From positions 124,001 through 188,000 of the forward strand of contig JBGCEH010000001.1 in NCBI GenBank assembly GCA_045106195.1: 64,000 nucleotides of DNA, read 5' to 3'. The notes under the pieces were generated by a model. It ran no database searches and was not told where the DNA came from. It worked only from the letters and a program-made list of their open reading frames with translations. A program made the translations under genes and the position numbers. Origin of the DNA: Granulosicoccus sp045106195. GTDB lineage: Bacteria; Pseudomonadota; Gammaproteobacteria; Granulosicoccales; Granulosicoccaceae. Positions 36,624 to 44,861 of the stretch are shown in pieces (position 1 is the first letter of the stretch; each line of letters begins with the position of its first letter).

Positions 36624-37517
36624 CTACGTATCCTTCAGCAATCTGAGCTGGAGCAGGCTTACGATAAGTAGGACAACAAAAAGTACTACCGTTTGAGCCG
36701 CGGCATAGCCCATATCGAACGAGTTGAACGCCGTATCGTAAATCATCAACACCAATGGCTTGGTGGAATTCAACGGACCACCCGGGTTATTGGTGGTCAT
36801 GTTGAACACATGATCAAATATGCGAAGAAAGCCGATTGAAGAGAACACCACAAGAAACACGATAGTGGGTTTTAACAGGGGCAAGGTAATCTCTCTCAGG
36901 ATAGTCCAGCTCGATACGCCGTCAATGTAGGCCGCCTCATAGTAGGTCTTGGGTATGGCTCGCAGACCAGCCATGAAAATGATGACCTGAAACCCCAGGC
37001 CTGCCCAGATGGCAGGTGCAAGGACACTCGGCAAGGCGTTCGTTGTCGAGTTGAGAAAGGCTACTTGCGAGACGCCAAACTGCGCCAGAAAATTGTTGAA
37101 CAAACCAATCGGTACCGGTTGGTAGAACCATCGCCAAACCCAGGCCATAGCAACCGCGCTGGTCATGAAGGGCAGGAAATACAAGGCGCGCAAGGTACCA
37201 TGCAAAAAACGCACTTTATCCAGGTGAAAGGCAATGAAGAAGGCGAGCACCAGAGAAACAGGCGTGCCAATCAGCAAATAGATAAAGGTGTTGGAAAATA
37301 CCTTCCAGAAGACCGGATCCTGAAACAACGTGGTGTAGTTGCTCAGGCCCGACCATGTGCGGGCACCCAGAAGGTTCCATTCCTGAAAGGACAGGATGAT
37401 GGCATTGGCGGTTGGATAGAAACGAACCACCACATAGAACACGATGGGCACCGCCAGAAAACCCCACGCCCATAGCGTGTGTTTCTGACGGATAGACAGA
37501 TCCGAATAGAAACTCAT
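36624..37517 (-). CDS. Sugar ABC transporter permease, MalF/UgpA type
   Basis: Inner-membrane subunit of 297 residues with six predicted transmembrane segments and the EAA loop YYEAAYIDGVSSWTILREITLPLLKPT. It follows the binding protein by about 31 bp and abuts the second permease. The pair forms the translocation channel of the CUT1 importer. Confidence 0.9.
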   Translation of the reverse strand: MSFYSDLSIRQKHTLWAWGFLAVPIVFYVVVRFYPTANAIILSFQEWNLLGARTWSGLSNYTTLFQDPVFWKVFSNTFIYLLIGTPVSLVLAFFIAFHLDKVRFLHGTLRALYFLPFMTSAVAMAWVWRWFYQPVPIGLFNNFLAQFGVSQVAFLNSTTNALPSVLAPAIWAGLGFQVIIFMAGLRAIPKTYYEAAYIDGVSSWTILREITLPLLKPTIVFLVVFSSIGFLRIFDHVFNMTTNNPGGPLNSTKPLVLMIYDTAFNSFDMGYAAAQTVVLFVVLLIVSLLQLRLLKDT

Positions 37518-37548
37518 ACCATTCTTGTCGAGTTACCCAAACAACTCA

Positions 37549-38805
37549 CTACTTGTAAAAACCATCCAGGATAGCCTGCTCACCTTCTGCTGCAACGCTC
37601 AGACTCTCTTCTACGGATTGGCCTTCCAGGTTAATGCGACTGACCATATCGGTCATGAGCTGACGTTGGCCACTTTCATCGACAAAGACCGTCGATTGGG
37701 CATAACCCAGACCTTTGACGAATGGACCATACACGGGATCTGCTGTGTTTTCCTCGGTTAATGCGGCGGAGGGTTTCGCAGGGAGCTCACCCACGGTCTC
37801 CAGCCATACTTGCATGGCCTCATCTGAGGTGATGTATTCCATGAATTTCAACGACGCGGCATATTTATCACCTTCTGCCTTGCTGGTGATGGCGTTGACC
37901 CAATAGGAGGAGTAATTGGACTGAGTGCCGTCGGGGCCGGCTGGCAGCTCCGCCACTCCCCACTTCAAACCCCGAGTCTTGTCCAGCGCTCCGATGCGGA
38001 AAGAGCCATCGATGTGCATACCTGCCCTACCCGCCTTGAAGGCGGCTTGTGGCTCGTCCATAAACGTACTTTGCGTAACTTCATGTGTCTGTTCAAGATC
38101 AACATACCATTGCAGTGCTTTTTGCCCTGCCTCTGAATTGTAAGCCACCGTGGTATTGTCATCGCTGTATGGGGTTCCTCCAAACTGCCGCACTAGCACT
38201 TCGCGCCACCAATGATGATCCTGTGCAGTCATACCTGATGTTATGCCCACTTGAGTAATGTTGCCTGCACCATCGCGTTTGGTCAGCTTTTTCGCTGTCT
38301 CGACCAGCTCATCGAGAGTGGCAGGCGGAGACTCGATTCCTGCTTCATCAAACAGGCGCTCGTTGTAGAACAAGGCCAGCGAACGAACAGCTGTCGGCAA
38401 CGCCATGTATTCACCCTCTCGCTTCATGGCCTGGACCATGGGAAAGAACTCTTCATCAATGGATTGTGGGGGAAACTGATCGGCGGGTAATGGTTGGATA
38501 AGCTTTGCATCGACATAGTCATTCAACCACCCATAAAACAACTGGACCACATCGGGCCCTTCGCCCGCCGGTATGGCGGCTGCGACTTTGGTTCGATAGT
38601 CAGCATAAGGAAATTGATTGGTTTTGACGGTAATACCCGGATTGGCTGCTTGAAAATTCTCGATCAAAGTGTCCATGGCCGTAACACGTGCTTCAAAAAA
38701 GTACTGCCAGTATTCGATTTCCACTTCGGCACGTGCACCACTGGCTGCAGCCAGAAGTGCTGATAAACCCGTGGTCAGTAGCAGTTTTCGGTGTTTGATC
38801 ATCAT
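37549..38805 (-). CDS. Extracellular sugar-binding protein of the ABC importer
   Basis: Periplasmic CUT1-type solute-binding protein of 418 residues with a signal peptide (basic MMIKHRK, hydrophobic core, cleavage near GARA-EVEIEYWQYF). Typical features are GPDVVQLFYGWLNDYVDA, FYNERLFDEAGIESPPATLDEL and FKAGRAGMHIDGSF. AAGGAG precedes the double ATG: the second ATG at 38802 has the better spacing, the first is 38805. It is the first gene of the operon and faces the PIG-L gene across a 177-bp gap. Confidence 0.92.
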   Translation of the reverse strand: MMIKHRKLLLTTGLSALLAAASGARAEVEIEYWQYFFEARVTAMDTLIENFQAANPGITVKTNQFPYADYRTKVAAAIPAGEGPDVVQLFYGWLNDYVDAKLIQPLPADQFPPQSIDEEFFPMVQAMKREGEYMALPTAVRSLALFYNERLFDEAGIESPPATLDELVETAKKLTKRDGAGNITQVGITSGMTAQDHHWWREVLVRQFGGTPYSDDNTTVAYNSEAGQKALQWYVDLEQTHEVTQSTFMDEPQAAFKAGRAGMHIDGSFRIGALDKTRGLKWGVAELPAGPDGTQSNYSSYWVNAITSKAEGDKYAASLKFMEYITSDEAMQVWLETVGELPAKPSAALTEENTADPVYGPFVKGLGYAQSTVFVDESGQRQLMTDMVSRINLEGQSVEESLSVAAEGEQAILDGFYK

Positions 38806-38896
38806 TTTTCTCCTTGGTGAGACGCTCGCAGGAAAACGGGCGTGGCATGACGCATTTCTATCGGTGCTTCATGTTTAACCGATCCAAGAGTAAGTT

Positions 38897-38920
38897 ACAA
38901 GCTTGTGGAGGCGTACGCCT
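38897..38920. promoter_or_regulatory. Two adjacent perfect palindromes in divergent promoter region
   Basis: ACAAGCTTGT (38897-38906) and AGGCGTACGCCT (38909-38920) are perfect palindromes two bases apart, in the 177-bp gap between the binding-protein and PIG-L deacetylase genes. The position suits an operator for a local regulator (for example LacI or GntR type), but no regulator gene of those families is visible in the window. Confidence 0.4.
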
Positions 38921-38982
38921 GTATGCGCATATCTTTTTATTTCGTCAAACTGCACAACGTCTAACTCGCTTGATATGCTCAG

Positions 38983-41427
38983 ATGTCCCGAGTAGCAGCT
39001 GTGCGGAGCGCTGGAATGTCACTGGAGGATCGACAACGGCTGGAAGAGGATTTGCGCTGTCCGCGTATCGTTCAGTTGCACATGGCGCTGGTGCGTTTAC
39101 GCTCGTGCATCAAATTCATGAACAGCGGTGCGCACCCTGATGATGAGACGTCGGCCTTGCTGGCAGCGCTTGCCTATCGGGATGGCTTCGATATTTCCTA
39201 TGCATGCGCCAATCGTGGTGAAGGAGGTCAGAACGATATCGGTACCGAATCCAGCGCCATGCTGGGAACAGTGCGTACCGCGGAGATGGAAGCCGCTGCC
39301 AGAGTACTGGACTTGCGGCTCTACTGGCTCTCCACTCATCCACAGGACACTATCTTCGATTTCGGATTTTCCAAAAGTGGGCACGAGACATTACGCAAGT
39401 GGGGGCATGAGCGAACCCTGCAACGCTTTGTAAGCATTGTGCGTCGCGAGCAGCCAGACATCCTGTGTCCGACGTTTCTGGATATACCGGGGCAACATGG
39501 GCATCACCGGGCGATGACCGCCATGGCTTACGCGGTTATGGAGCGAGCAGCAGACAAGGATTATCGTGTCGACGGATCAAACGATCCAGCCTGGCAGATC
39601 AGCAAACTGTTTCTGCCTGCCTGGGGTGGAGGTGGCAACGCTTATGATGATGAAGAGCCACCTCCTGAAGAAACGCTGCGAGTCTCTGCCAGTGGGCGGG
39701 ATCCGGTAACGGGGTGGAGCTGGGAAAATCTGGGCCAACAGTCAAGAAAGTTTCACCTGACGCAGGGAATGGGACGCTGGGTAATGAGTGGCGATGAGCG
39801 TGACTGGCCATTGCATCTGGCCAAAACAGCGCTTGACGTACCGTGTGAACCTACCCGTTCTCTGGAGAGTGGTCTGGCTTATGACTTTACTCAATGGGCT
39901 GAACGTGAAGATAACGGTCAATTAGCAAGTCAGCTGTTAAACGTTCACGAGGCCCTCACGGCAACGGTTATCGGGTTTCCTGACTTCAGGGCGGTCACTG
40001 AAAACGGATTTGCTGCCATAAGTTCGATTAACCAGGCAAGGCAACTGGCGCAATCCACTGCAAATCCGGTTCTGGATAACAGACTAGCCCGCAAACAGGC
40101 GCAAGTTACCAGAGCCATAATGCTTGCCAGCGGTGTCAGGGCAACAGTCTGGACACCGCGTACCCTATGGCGACCCGGTGATGTCAGTGACATAAACATT
40201 GATGTGAATAAGCCGGATGTGCCAGGTGTTCACTACGAAGTAGGGGTCTTGAGTTCGTTCGCACAGCCAGAGAATTCCCCCTGGCAAATTGAAGGTAGTT
40301 CCTTGTCGTTGAGTCAATCCGCATCACTTGAATCACCCTACCCTGATATCTGGCTTGCTGATGAGCCAACAGGGCCTGTCGTGCAAGTCAAACTTGACTA
40401 CAAATGTATCAGTACGAGTTACTACCAGCCGCTGGAAGTGCCACCGATTGTTCTGTCATCAGTCAGTGCGCAGCTCACTCCAGATGTTTTTCTTGTAAAC
40501 CTGGAGAGGCCACCGGTGGCATTGACTGTCAATGTGAACAAACGTCATCCTGACCATGCCATGGCACTTTTCTCTCTTCCTGAAGGCTGGTCGCAGGAGG
40601 CAGTAGATAATCAGCTGAAGCTGAGCATGGCATCAACTCTGGAAGCCGGGTTATATGAGCTGCCACTTCAACTCGATGACTGTCAAGCAAACGATGAGCG
40701 GCTACTCAACTATTCTCATATAAAGCCCAGAGTGTTCAGCAAGCCTTCCGTTCTGCGTGTGCGTGCAACGGCTATAGCACTACCCGATGTTCGTATCGGT
40801 TATGTGGGAGGCGGTAACGACAGGGTTGCAGTCTGGCTTCGGGCGATGGGTTTTGACGTTCATGAGATCAGTGACGAAGAGCTTGTTGATGGTGATGCTC
40901 TCGCGCAAGCATTAATTACAATAGACACTCTGGTCGTGGGCGTATTTGCCTATCGGATGCGAAACTCTCTGGCAAGCCTTGCCCCGACTATCAACAGCTG
41001 GGTTGAATCAGGCGGGCACTTGCTAACGCTTTACCACCGTCCCTGGGACAACTGGCATCCGGATCTAATCCCACCGGCAAGGCTCGAGATTGGACAACCC
41101 TCACTACGGTACCGGGTGACTGATGAAAATGCAGATGTAACGTACTTGCAGGAAGATCATTCCGTACTTCATTTTCCGAATGTCATTCAGGACGATGACT
41201 GGCAAGGATGGCACAAGGAGCGTGGGCTTTATTTTGCAAAGTCGTGGGACAGTTGCTATGCCCCGATTCTGTCAATGAAAGATCCTGAGGAGCTACCCCA
41301 TGAGGGCGCACTGTTAGTAGCTACTATAGGAGAAGGCCAGCACATACATACATCACTAATTCTTCACCACCAAATGGACATGCTTGTTCCAGGTGCTTTC
41401 AGGCTAATGGCAAATCTTCTTGCCTGA
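38983..41427 (+). CDS. LmbE/PIG-L deacetylase with ThuA-like C-terminal domain
   Basis: Large 814-residue protein without a signal peptide, so cytoplasmic. Residues about 47-250 are an LmbE/PIG-L zinc hydrolase domain (metal motif AHPDDE at 50-55, then DIPGQHGHHRAM). The middle part (about 380-590) looks like beta-sandwich modules. The C-terminal part from about residue 605 (VRIGYVGGGNDRVAVWLRAM) resembles a ThuA/GATase-1-like fold. Known members de-N-acetylate GlcNAc conjugates or cleave amides. Divergent from the sugar ABC/lyase operon, it probably acts on the same substrate. Confidence 0.8.
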   Translation: MSRVAAVRSAGMSLEDRQRLEEDLRCPRIVQLHMALVRLRSCIKFMNSGAHPDDETSALLAALAYRDGFDISYACANRGEGGQNDIGTESSAMLGTVRTAEMEAAARVLDLRLYWLSTHPQDTIFDFGFSKSGHETLRKWGHERTLQRFVSIVRREQPDILCPTFLDIPGQHGHHRAMTAMAYAVMERAADKDYRVDGSNDPAWQISKLFLPAWGGGGNAYDDEEPPPEETLRVSASGRDPVTGWSWENLGQQSRKFHLTQGMGRWVMSGDERDWPLHLAKTALDVPCEPTRSLESGLAYDFTQWAEREDNGQLASQLLNVHEALTATVIGFPDFRAVTENGFAAISSINQARQLAQSTANPVLDNRLARKQAQVTRAIMLASGVRATVWTPRTLWRPGDVSDINIDVNKPDVPGVHYEVGVLSSFAQPENSPWQIEGSSLSLSQSASLESPYPDIWLADEPTGPVVQVKLDYKCISTSYYQPLEVPPIVLSSVSAQLTPDVFLVNLERPPVALTVNVNKRHPDHAMALFSLPEGWSQEAVDNQLKLSMASTLEAGLYELPLQLDDCQANDERLLNYSHIKPRVFSKPSVLRVRATAIALPDVRIGYVGGGNDRVAVWLRAMGFDVHEISDEELVDGDALAQALITIDTLVVGVFAYRMRNSLASLAPTINSWVESGGHLLTLYHRPWDNWHPDLIPPARLEIGQPSLRYRVTDENADVTYLQEDHSVLHFPNVIQDDDWQGWHKERGLYFAKSWDSCYAPILSMKDPEELPHEGALLVATIGEGQHIHTSLILHHQMDMLVPGAFRLMANLLA

Positions 41428-41437
41428 GCAACGATTC

Positions 41438-41587
41438 TTAACGAATAGTTACTTGCTTCTGCACCAGAGACGATTCGGCAATTGAGGCTTGAAACGTTGT
41501 TGTTGCACCTTCAATCACGTTCGACTTCCCCTGCATTGCCGTTTTAGCTATCAAGAGCATCGACAAGCGTTTACCGTAGTTCAGGGT
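41438..41587 (-). pseudogene. Possible C-terminal remnant of an oxidoreductase-like gene
   Basis: Between the convergent PIG-L and phytochrome genes a 50-codon open stretch on the minus strand ends ASIAESSLVQKQVTIR and stop. The pattern resembles the C-termini of Gfo/Idh/MocA sugar dehydrogenases. It has no start region or ribosome-binding site and is too short to fold alone. The match is weak; the 213-bp gap holds nothing else I recognise. Confidence 0.25.
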
Positions 41588-41640
41588 TCAGACCTCGATT
41601 GAAAAACAGCAACGGCGCAAATCGTTCGGTGTCAGGATAA

Positions 41641-44004
41641 TCATGCAGGATCACATGCGAGCATGCCGTTCAGGATGCTTATTGTTCCCGAACACTTGAT
41701 TCCCTGATGTCCCGATTCTAATATATTGGCTTTAGGCAGCCTTACCACGAAACGAGCACCATCCGTGTAATTGGTATCCACATGTATCGACCCCTCATGG
41801 ATATTCACGATTCGCCGGCAGATTGACAGACCCAGTCCTGACCCCTCAACGTCCTTTTTCTTATTCAACCTCACGGACGGTTTGAATACCTGATCAGCGT
41901 ACTTGACAGGGATTCCAATCCCATTGTCGGACACAGATATTTCTATCCATTGATTGTCAACATCAATACTATCTACTCTTATGACAGCATGTTTATTATT
42001 TGCTGTGTAATTTAGAGCGTTGCAGATCAAATTGAGAAACAAACTGGTAATCAGACTTTTCTCACCGATTACGTGATGGCTGATATCAATCAATATGGTC
42101 GCGTCATCATGCGCTACCTGCGTCTTTGTTACCTTTTGGATGTCGCTGAAAATTTCTGCCAGATCAGTCGGCGCAAACGCTTGAGCTGCGTCAGGTACGC
42201 TCATGTAATCAAGTATCCCGGCAGTAAAATTCTTCAATATACGGGTTGAGTCTTTCGCGAGATCGTGCCATTCACGCATCGTATCAGCATCGAATTTGTC
42301 TTCTTCCATGACATTCAGCGCCATTTCAATCTGACGCAATGGTGCCTTTATATCGTGTGCGGCTGCACTTGCCGCAAAAGATTTCAAACGTGAGCTCTCT
42401 TCTGCCCGTATCAGTACTGAGACAAGAATATCGAGAAATTCTCTTACAATTTCCCGGGCAATGATCAGTTCTGCATCTGTCCAGGCCTGAGAAAAATCAT
42501 TGTGTTCACCAATCCATCCGGCCAAAGAGTTTCGCGACATCAAGGCGGCGGTACCATCGTGTCCCTCGGCATTAAATTTAGCCGTTACCTCTTCAGCCCA
42601 ATCGATATTTTCCGCTAAGGGCCTACGGAACCAGATCATCTGGCAAGTCCGATGAAGAGCGATAGGTTGAAGCAGCACACCGCAAGCTGAATCTCTATGT
42701 TGTTCAGCCTCGGGCCAGTGCCTGTGTAGAGAACAGGTCTGATATTGTTCCCTCTCATCAGCCTCTGCGCGCACCCATTCAATAAGCTCAGGTATGAACT
42801 CCCTGGGAGGGGTGTGTCCCGTTAGATGAATCTCATCACCGTATTGAAAAGCAAATCCATCCGCATCCATAAACTTCATTAGCGATGGACCAAACTCGTC
42901 AACAACATCCATAAGTTTGCCTTTTTGCCGCAAATCGCTGGCCAGGTTAATTTCCATCTTGCGTAAGTCCAGAACCCTCTTACTGGCAATGCGCTTTACG
43001 TCATGTGCGATTCGATTTGAAAGGGCAAGGCCCAACTCCCGCAGCGAAGTCCACAAGTCAAAAGGCAAAGCTCTGGACTCATCATGATGACAAACGATTA
43101 AGCCCCAAGGCTTGCCATCGAGAAAAAGACTTATCGAAAACGATGCTTCGACCTCCATGTTCTGCAAATAGCAAGTGTGCATCGATGATACCGAACGCAG
43201 TAAAGAATAATTGAGGTCCGGAGGAACCTCATTGTTTTGTGAATACTGCAAAATATCATGCGTCTCACCATGCGCACTGAATATTGCGCAATATGGCACT
43301 GAATTGAACAAGGCGCGTGCTTGCCTGGATATATCAGTATCAGGAAAATGCAAACCCAGAAAGCTGGGCATATGCTCTTCACGGGATTCAGCGACGACCC
43401 TAACCGACCAGTCGGGCAGATATTGATAGATTTTCACACGGGAAAAACCTGTTATATCACGCGTTGCATTACAGGCAATCTGCAGCGATTCATCAAGAGT
43501 CGTTGAACTCAATATACGATCACATTCCCGCGAAATAACGCGCATACCCCGCCTCACATCATGCACATCAAGATGAGAAGCAGGCATAAGTTCGATCACC
43601 CAGCGGGCCTGGTAACCATGAACAACAACATCGAAGACAGTACTTTTATTCATGATCTGTACATCAAGAACGCTATGGACACCAATCTGATCTGGGTCAA
43701 GTTCTGAAAGCTCAGCGGTTAGCGCCTCTATCCAGTCTTTATCAAAATCTGACAAAGAGGTATCCAGTATGTCAACGTGACCTATGCCAAGAATATCAAG
43801 CATGTTTCGACTATACGCAACGATACTCAACGCGCTTTGACAAACAATCAACATGGCACCTTCACACTGCACTGCGCCAAGTAAACGCACTTGCTCACGA
43901 TGGCAAGGATTAATTTCTGTCTGAGGAGTCTGGCTGAAAAATGTAGAAAGTGAAGCAACACTCTCTTCAGGTAGCTGTTCTTGAATCTTGATAGCTGTTT
44001 TCAT
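41641..44004 (-). CDS. Bacteriophytochrome sensor histidine kinase
   Basis: Red/far-red photoreceptor kinase: PAS, GAF, PHY, then histidine kinase. The likely biliverdin Cys is residue 34 (NPCHREQV) with ATG 44004; a longer frame opens at 44097. In GAF, the Asp of the DIP motif (PDTDIS), an Arg and His before the bilin (LLRSVSSMH) and the CHH of LIVCHHDESR are kept. The kinase has AAAHDIKAPLRQ, VSDNGIGIP and GSGLGLSICRRIV. Odd points: IQPHG reads VQCEG, PASDIP ends in Ser, and the PHY tongue PRxSF reads SRNSL. No heme oxygenase or response regulator gene is adjacent. Confidence 0.88.
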   Translation of the reverse strand: MKTAIKIQEQLPEESVASLSTFFSQTPQTEINPCHREQVRLLGAVQCEGAMLIVCQSALSIVAYSRNMLDILGIGHVDILDTSLSDFDKDWIEALTAELSELDPDQIGVHSVLDVQIMNKSTVFDVVVHGYQARWVIELMPASHLDVHDVRRGMRVISRECDRILSSTTLDESLQIACNATRDITGFSRVKIYQYLPDWSVRVVAESREEHMPSFLGLHFPDTDISRQARALFNSVPYCAIFSAHGETHDILQYSQNNEVPPDLNYSLLRSVSSMHTCYLQNMEVEASFSISLFLDGKPWGLIVCHHDESRALPFDLWTSLRELGLALSNRIAHDVKRIASKRVLDLRKMEINLASDLRQKGKLMDVVDEFGPSLMKFMDADGFAFQYGDEIHLTGHTPPREFIPELIEWVRAEADEREQYQTCSLHRHWPEAEQHRDSACGVLLQPIALHRTCQMIWFRRPLAENIDWAEEVTAKFNAEGHDGTAALMSRNSLAGWIGEHNDFSQAWTDAELIIAREIVREFLDILVSVLIRAEESSRLKSFAASAAAHDIKAPLRQIEMALNVMEEDKFDADTMREWHDLAKDSTRILKNFTAGILDYMSVPDAAQAFAPTDLAEIFSDIQKVTKTQVAHDDATILIDISHHVIGEKSLITSLFLNLICNALNYTANNKHAVIRVDSIDVDNQWIEISVSDNGIGIPVKYADQVFKPSVRLNKKKDVEGSGLGLSICRRIVNIHEGSIHVDTNYTDGARFVVRLPKANILESGHQGIKCSGTISILNGMLACDPA

Positions 44005-44097
44005 TTGTAGACTAGTTTTTTCAATATTGGTTTTCAAACAATTCCAAATAACTTGCCTGTAAGACTCGACTCCACAGTCTTGTCTATGTTCGAACAT

Positions 44098-44579
44098 CCG
44101 AACCGTCCATCGACACCAACAGGAATTTTCATGATGCTTTTTAGCACTGGCAATAGCTGCACAAAAAATACCAAAACCTGTTTATATCAGCGCGCGCGTA
44201 ACCGATATTATCTGTCCATCGTATTCCAGACTGTAACTAGTGTAGTGGAACATACAAAATGTACATTCAGATTTATAACAGTTACAAGGATATGAAAAAG
44301 GCATTAACCCTGCTTTGATTTCACGAAAAAAAAGTATTATGCGAAAACGCCAAAACACAATAGAGAACTCAGGCCAACCGAGTGCCGTACTCAAATCATG
44401 AATTCTGGAAGACGTTTTTGATCGATTTCGTCTATTTAAAAAGTGAATTTCCGGGACGATGCCATCGACTGAGTACAACCAAAACGATCATTGATCAAAA
44501 TTGCTAGCCAACTCACCATTTCATTGCGTAAGAGCCGGGATGCAGAAGGCGACTCAAGGCGTATGAAGGCAGCGTTTGT
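44098..44579. other. AT-richer intergenic region, no gene recognised
   Basis: About 480 bp upstream of the phytochrome gene, visibly richer in A/T than its neighbours. No frame gives a recognisable product. It may hold the phytochrome promoter; no clear element could be assigned. Confidence 0.5.
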
Positions 44580-44721
44580 CGCTCTCACTGTTAATCGGAA
44601 GCAGAAGCGTAAACGCACTTCCTTCTCCTAAGCGGCTATTCAATCTAATGTTGCCACCATGTTGCCTGGCGGTATCCTTTGCTATAGAGAGTCCCAGACC
44701 TTCAGATTTCGTAACGTGCTT
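44580..44721 (-). pseudogene. Histidine-kinase C-terminal remnant
   Basis: On the minus strand the frame reads SEGLGLSIAKDTARQHGG, NIRLNSRLGEGSAFTLLLP and then a short tail, which is the G2 box and last strands of a HisKA-type ATPase domain. The H box, N box and G1 box are missing; upstream of about 44725 the frame is not kinase-like and soon hits a stop. It is a decayed fragment between the phytochrome and proW-like genes. Confidence 0.6.
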
Positions 44722-44861
44722 TTTTCTGCAAGCACTTGAAGTAGACAATCAGCGTTTTTCTCGAGACAAGCCTTGATAATCTGTTCCAGAGTAGCTCAGC
44801 CACGAGGCAGGATTGCGAATATGTCCATCACCCCACATCGCGCCCAGGCAGATTTTTGGAA

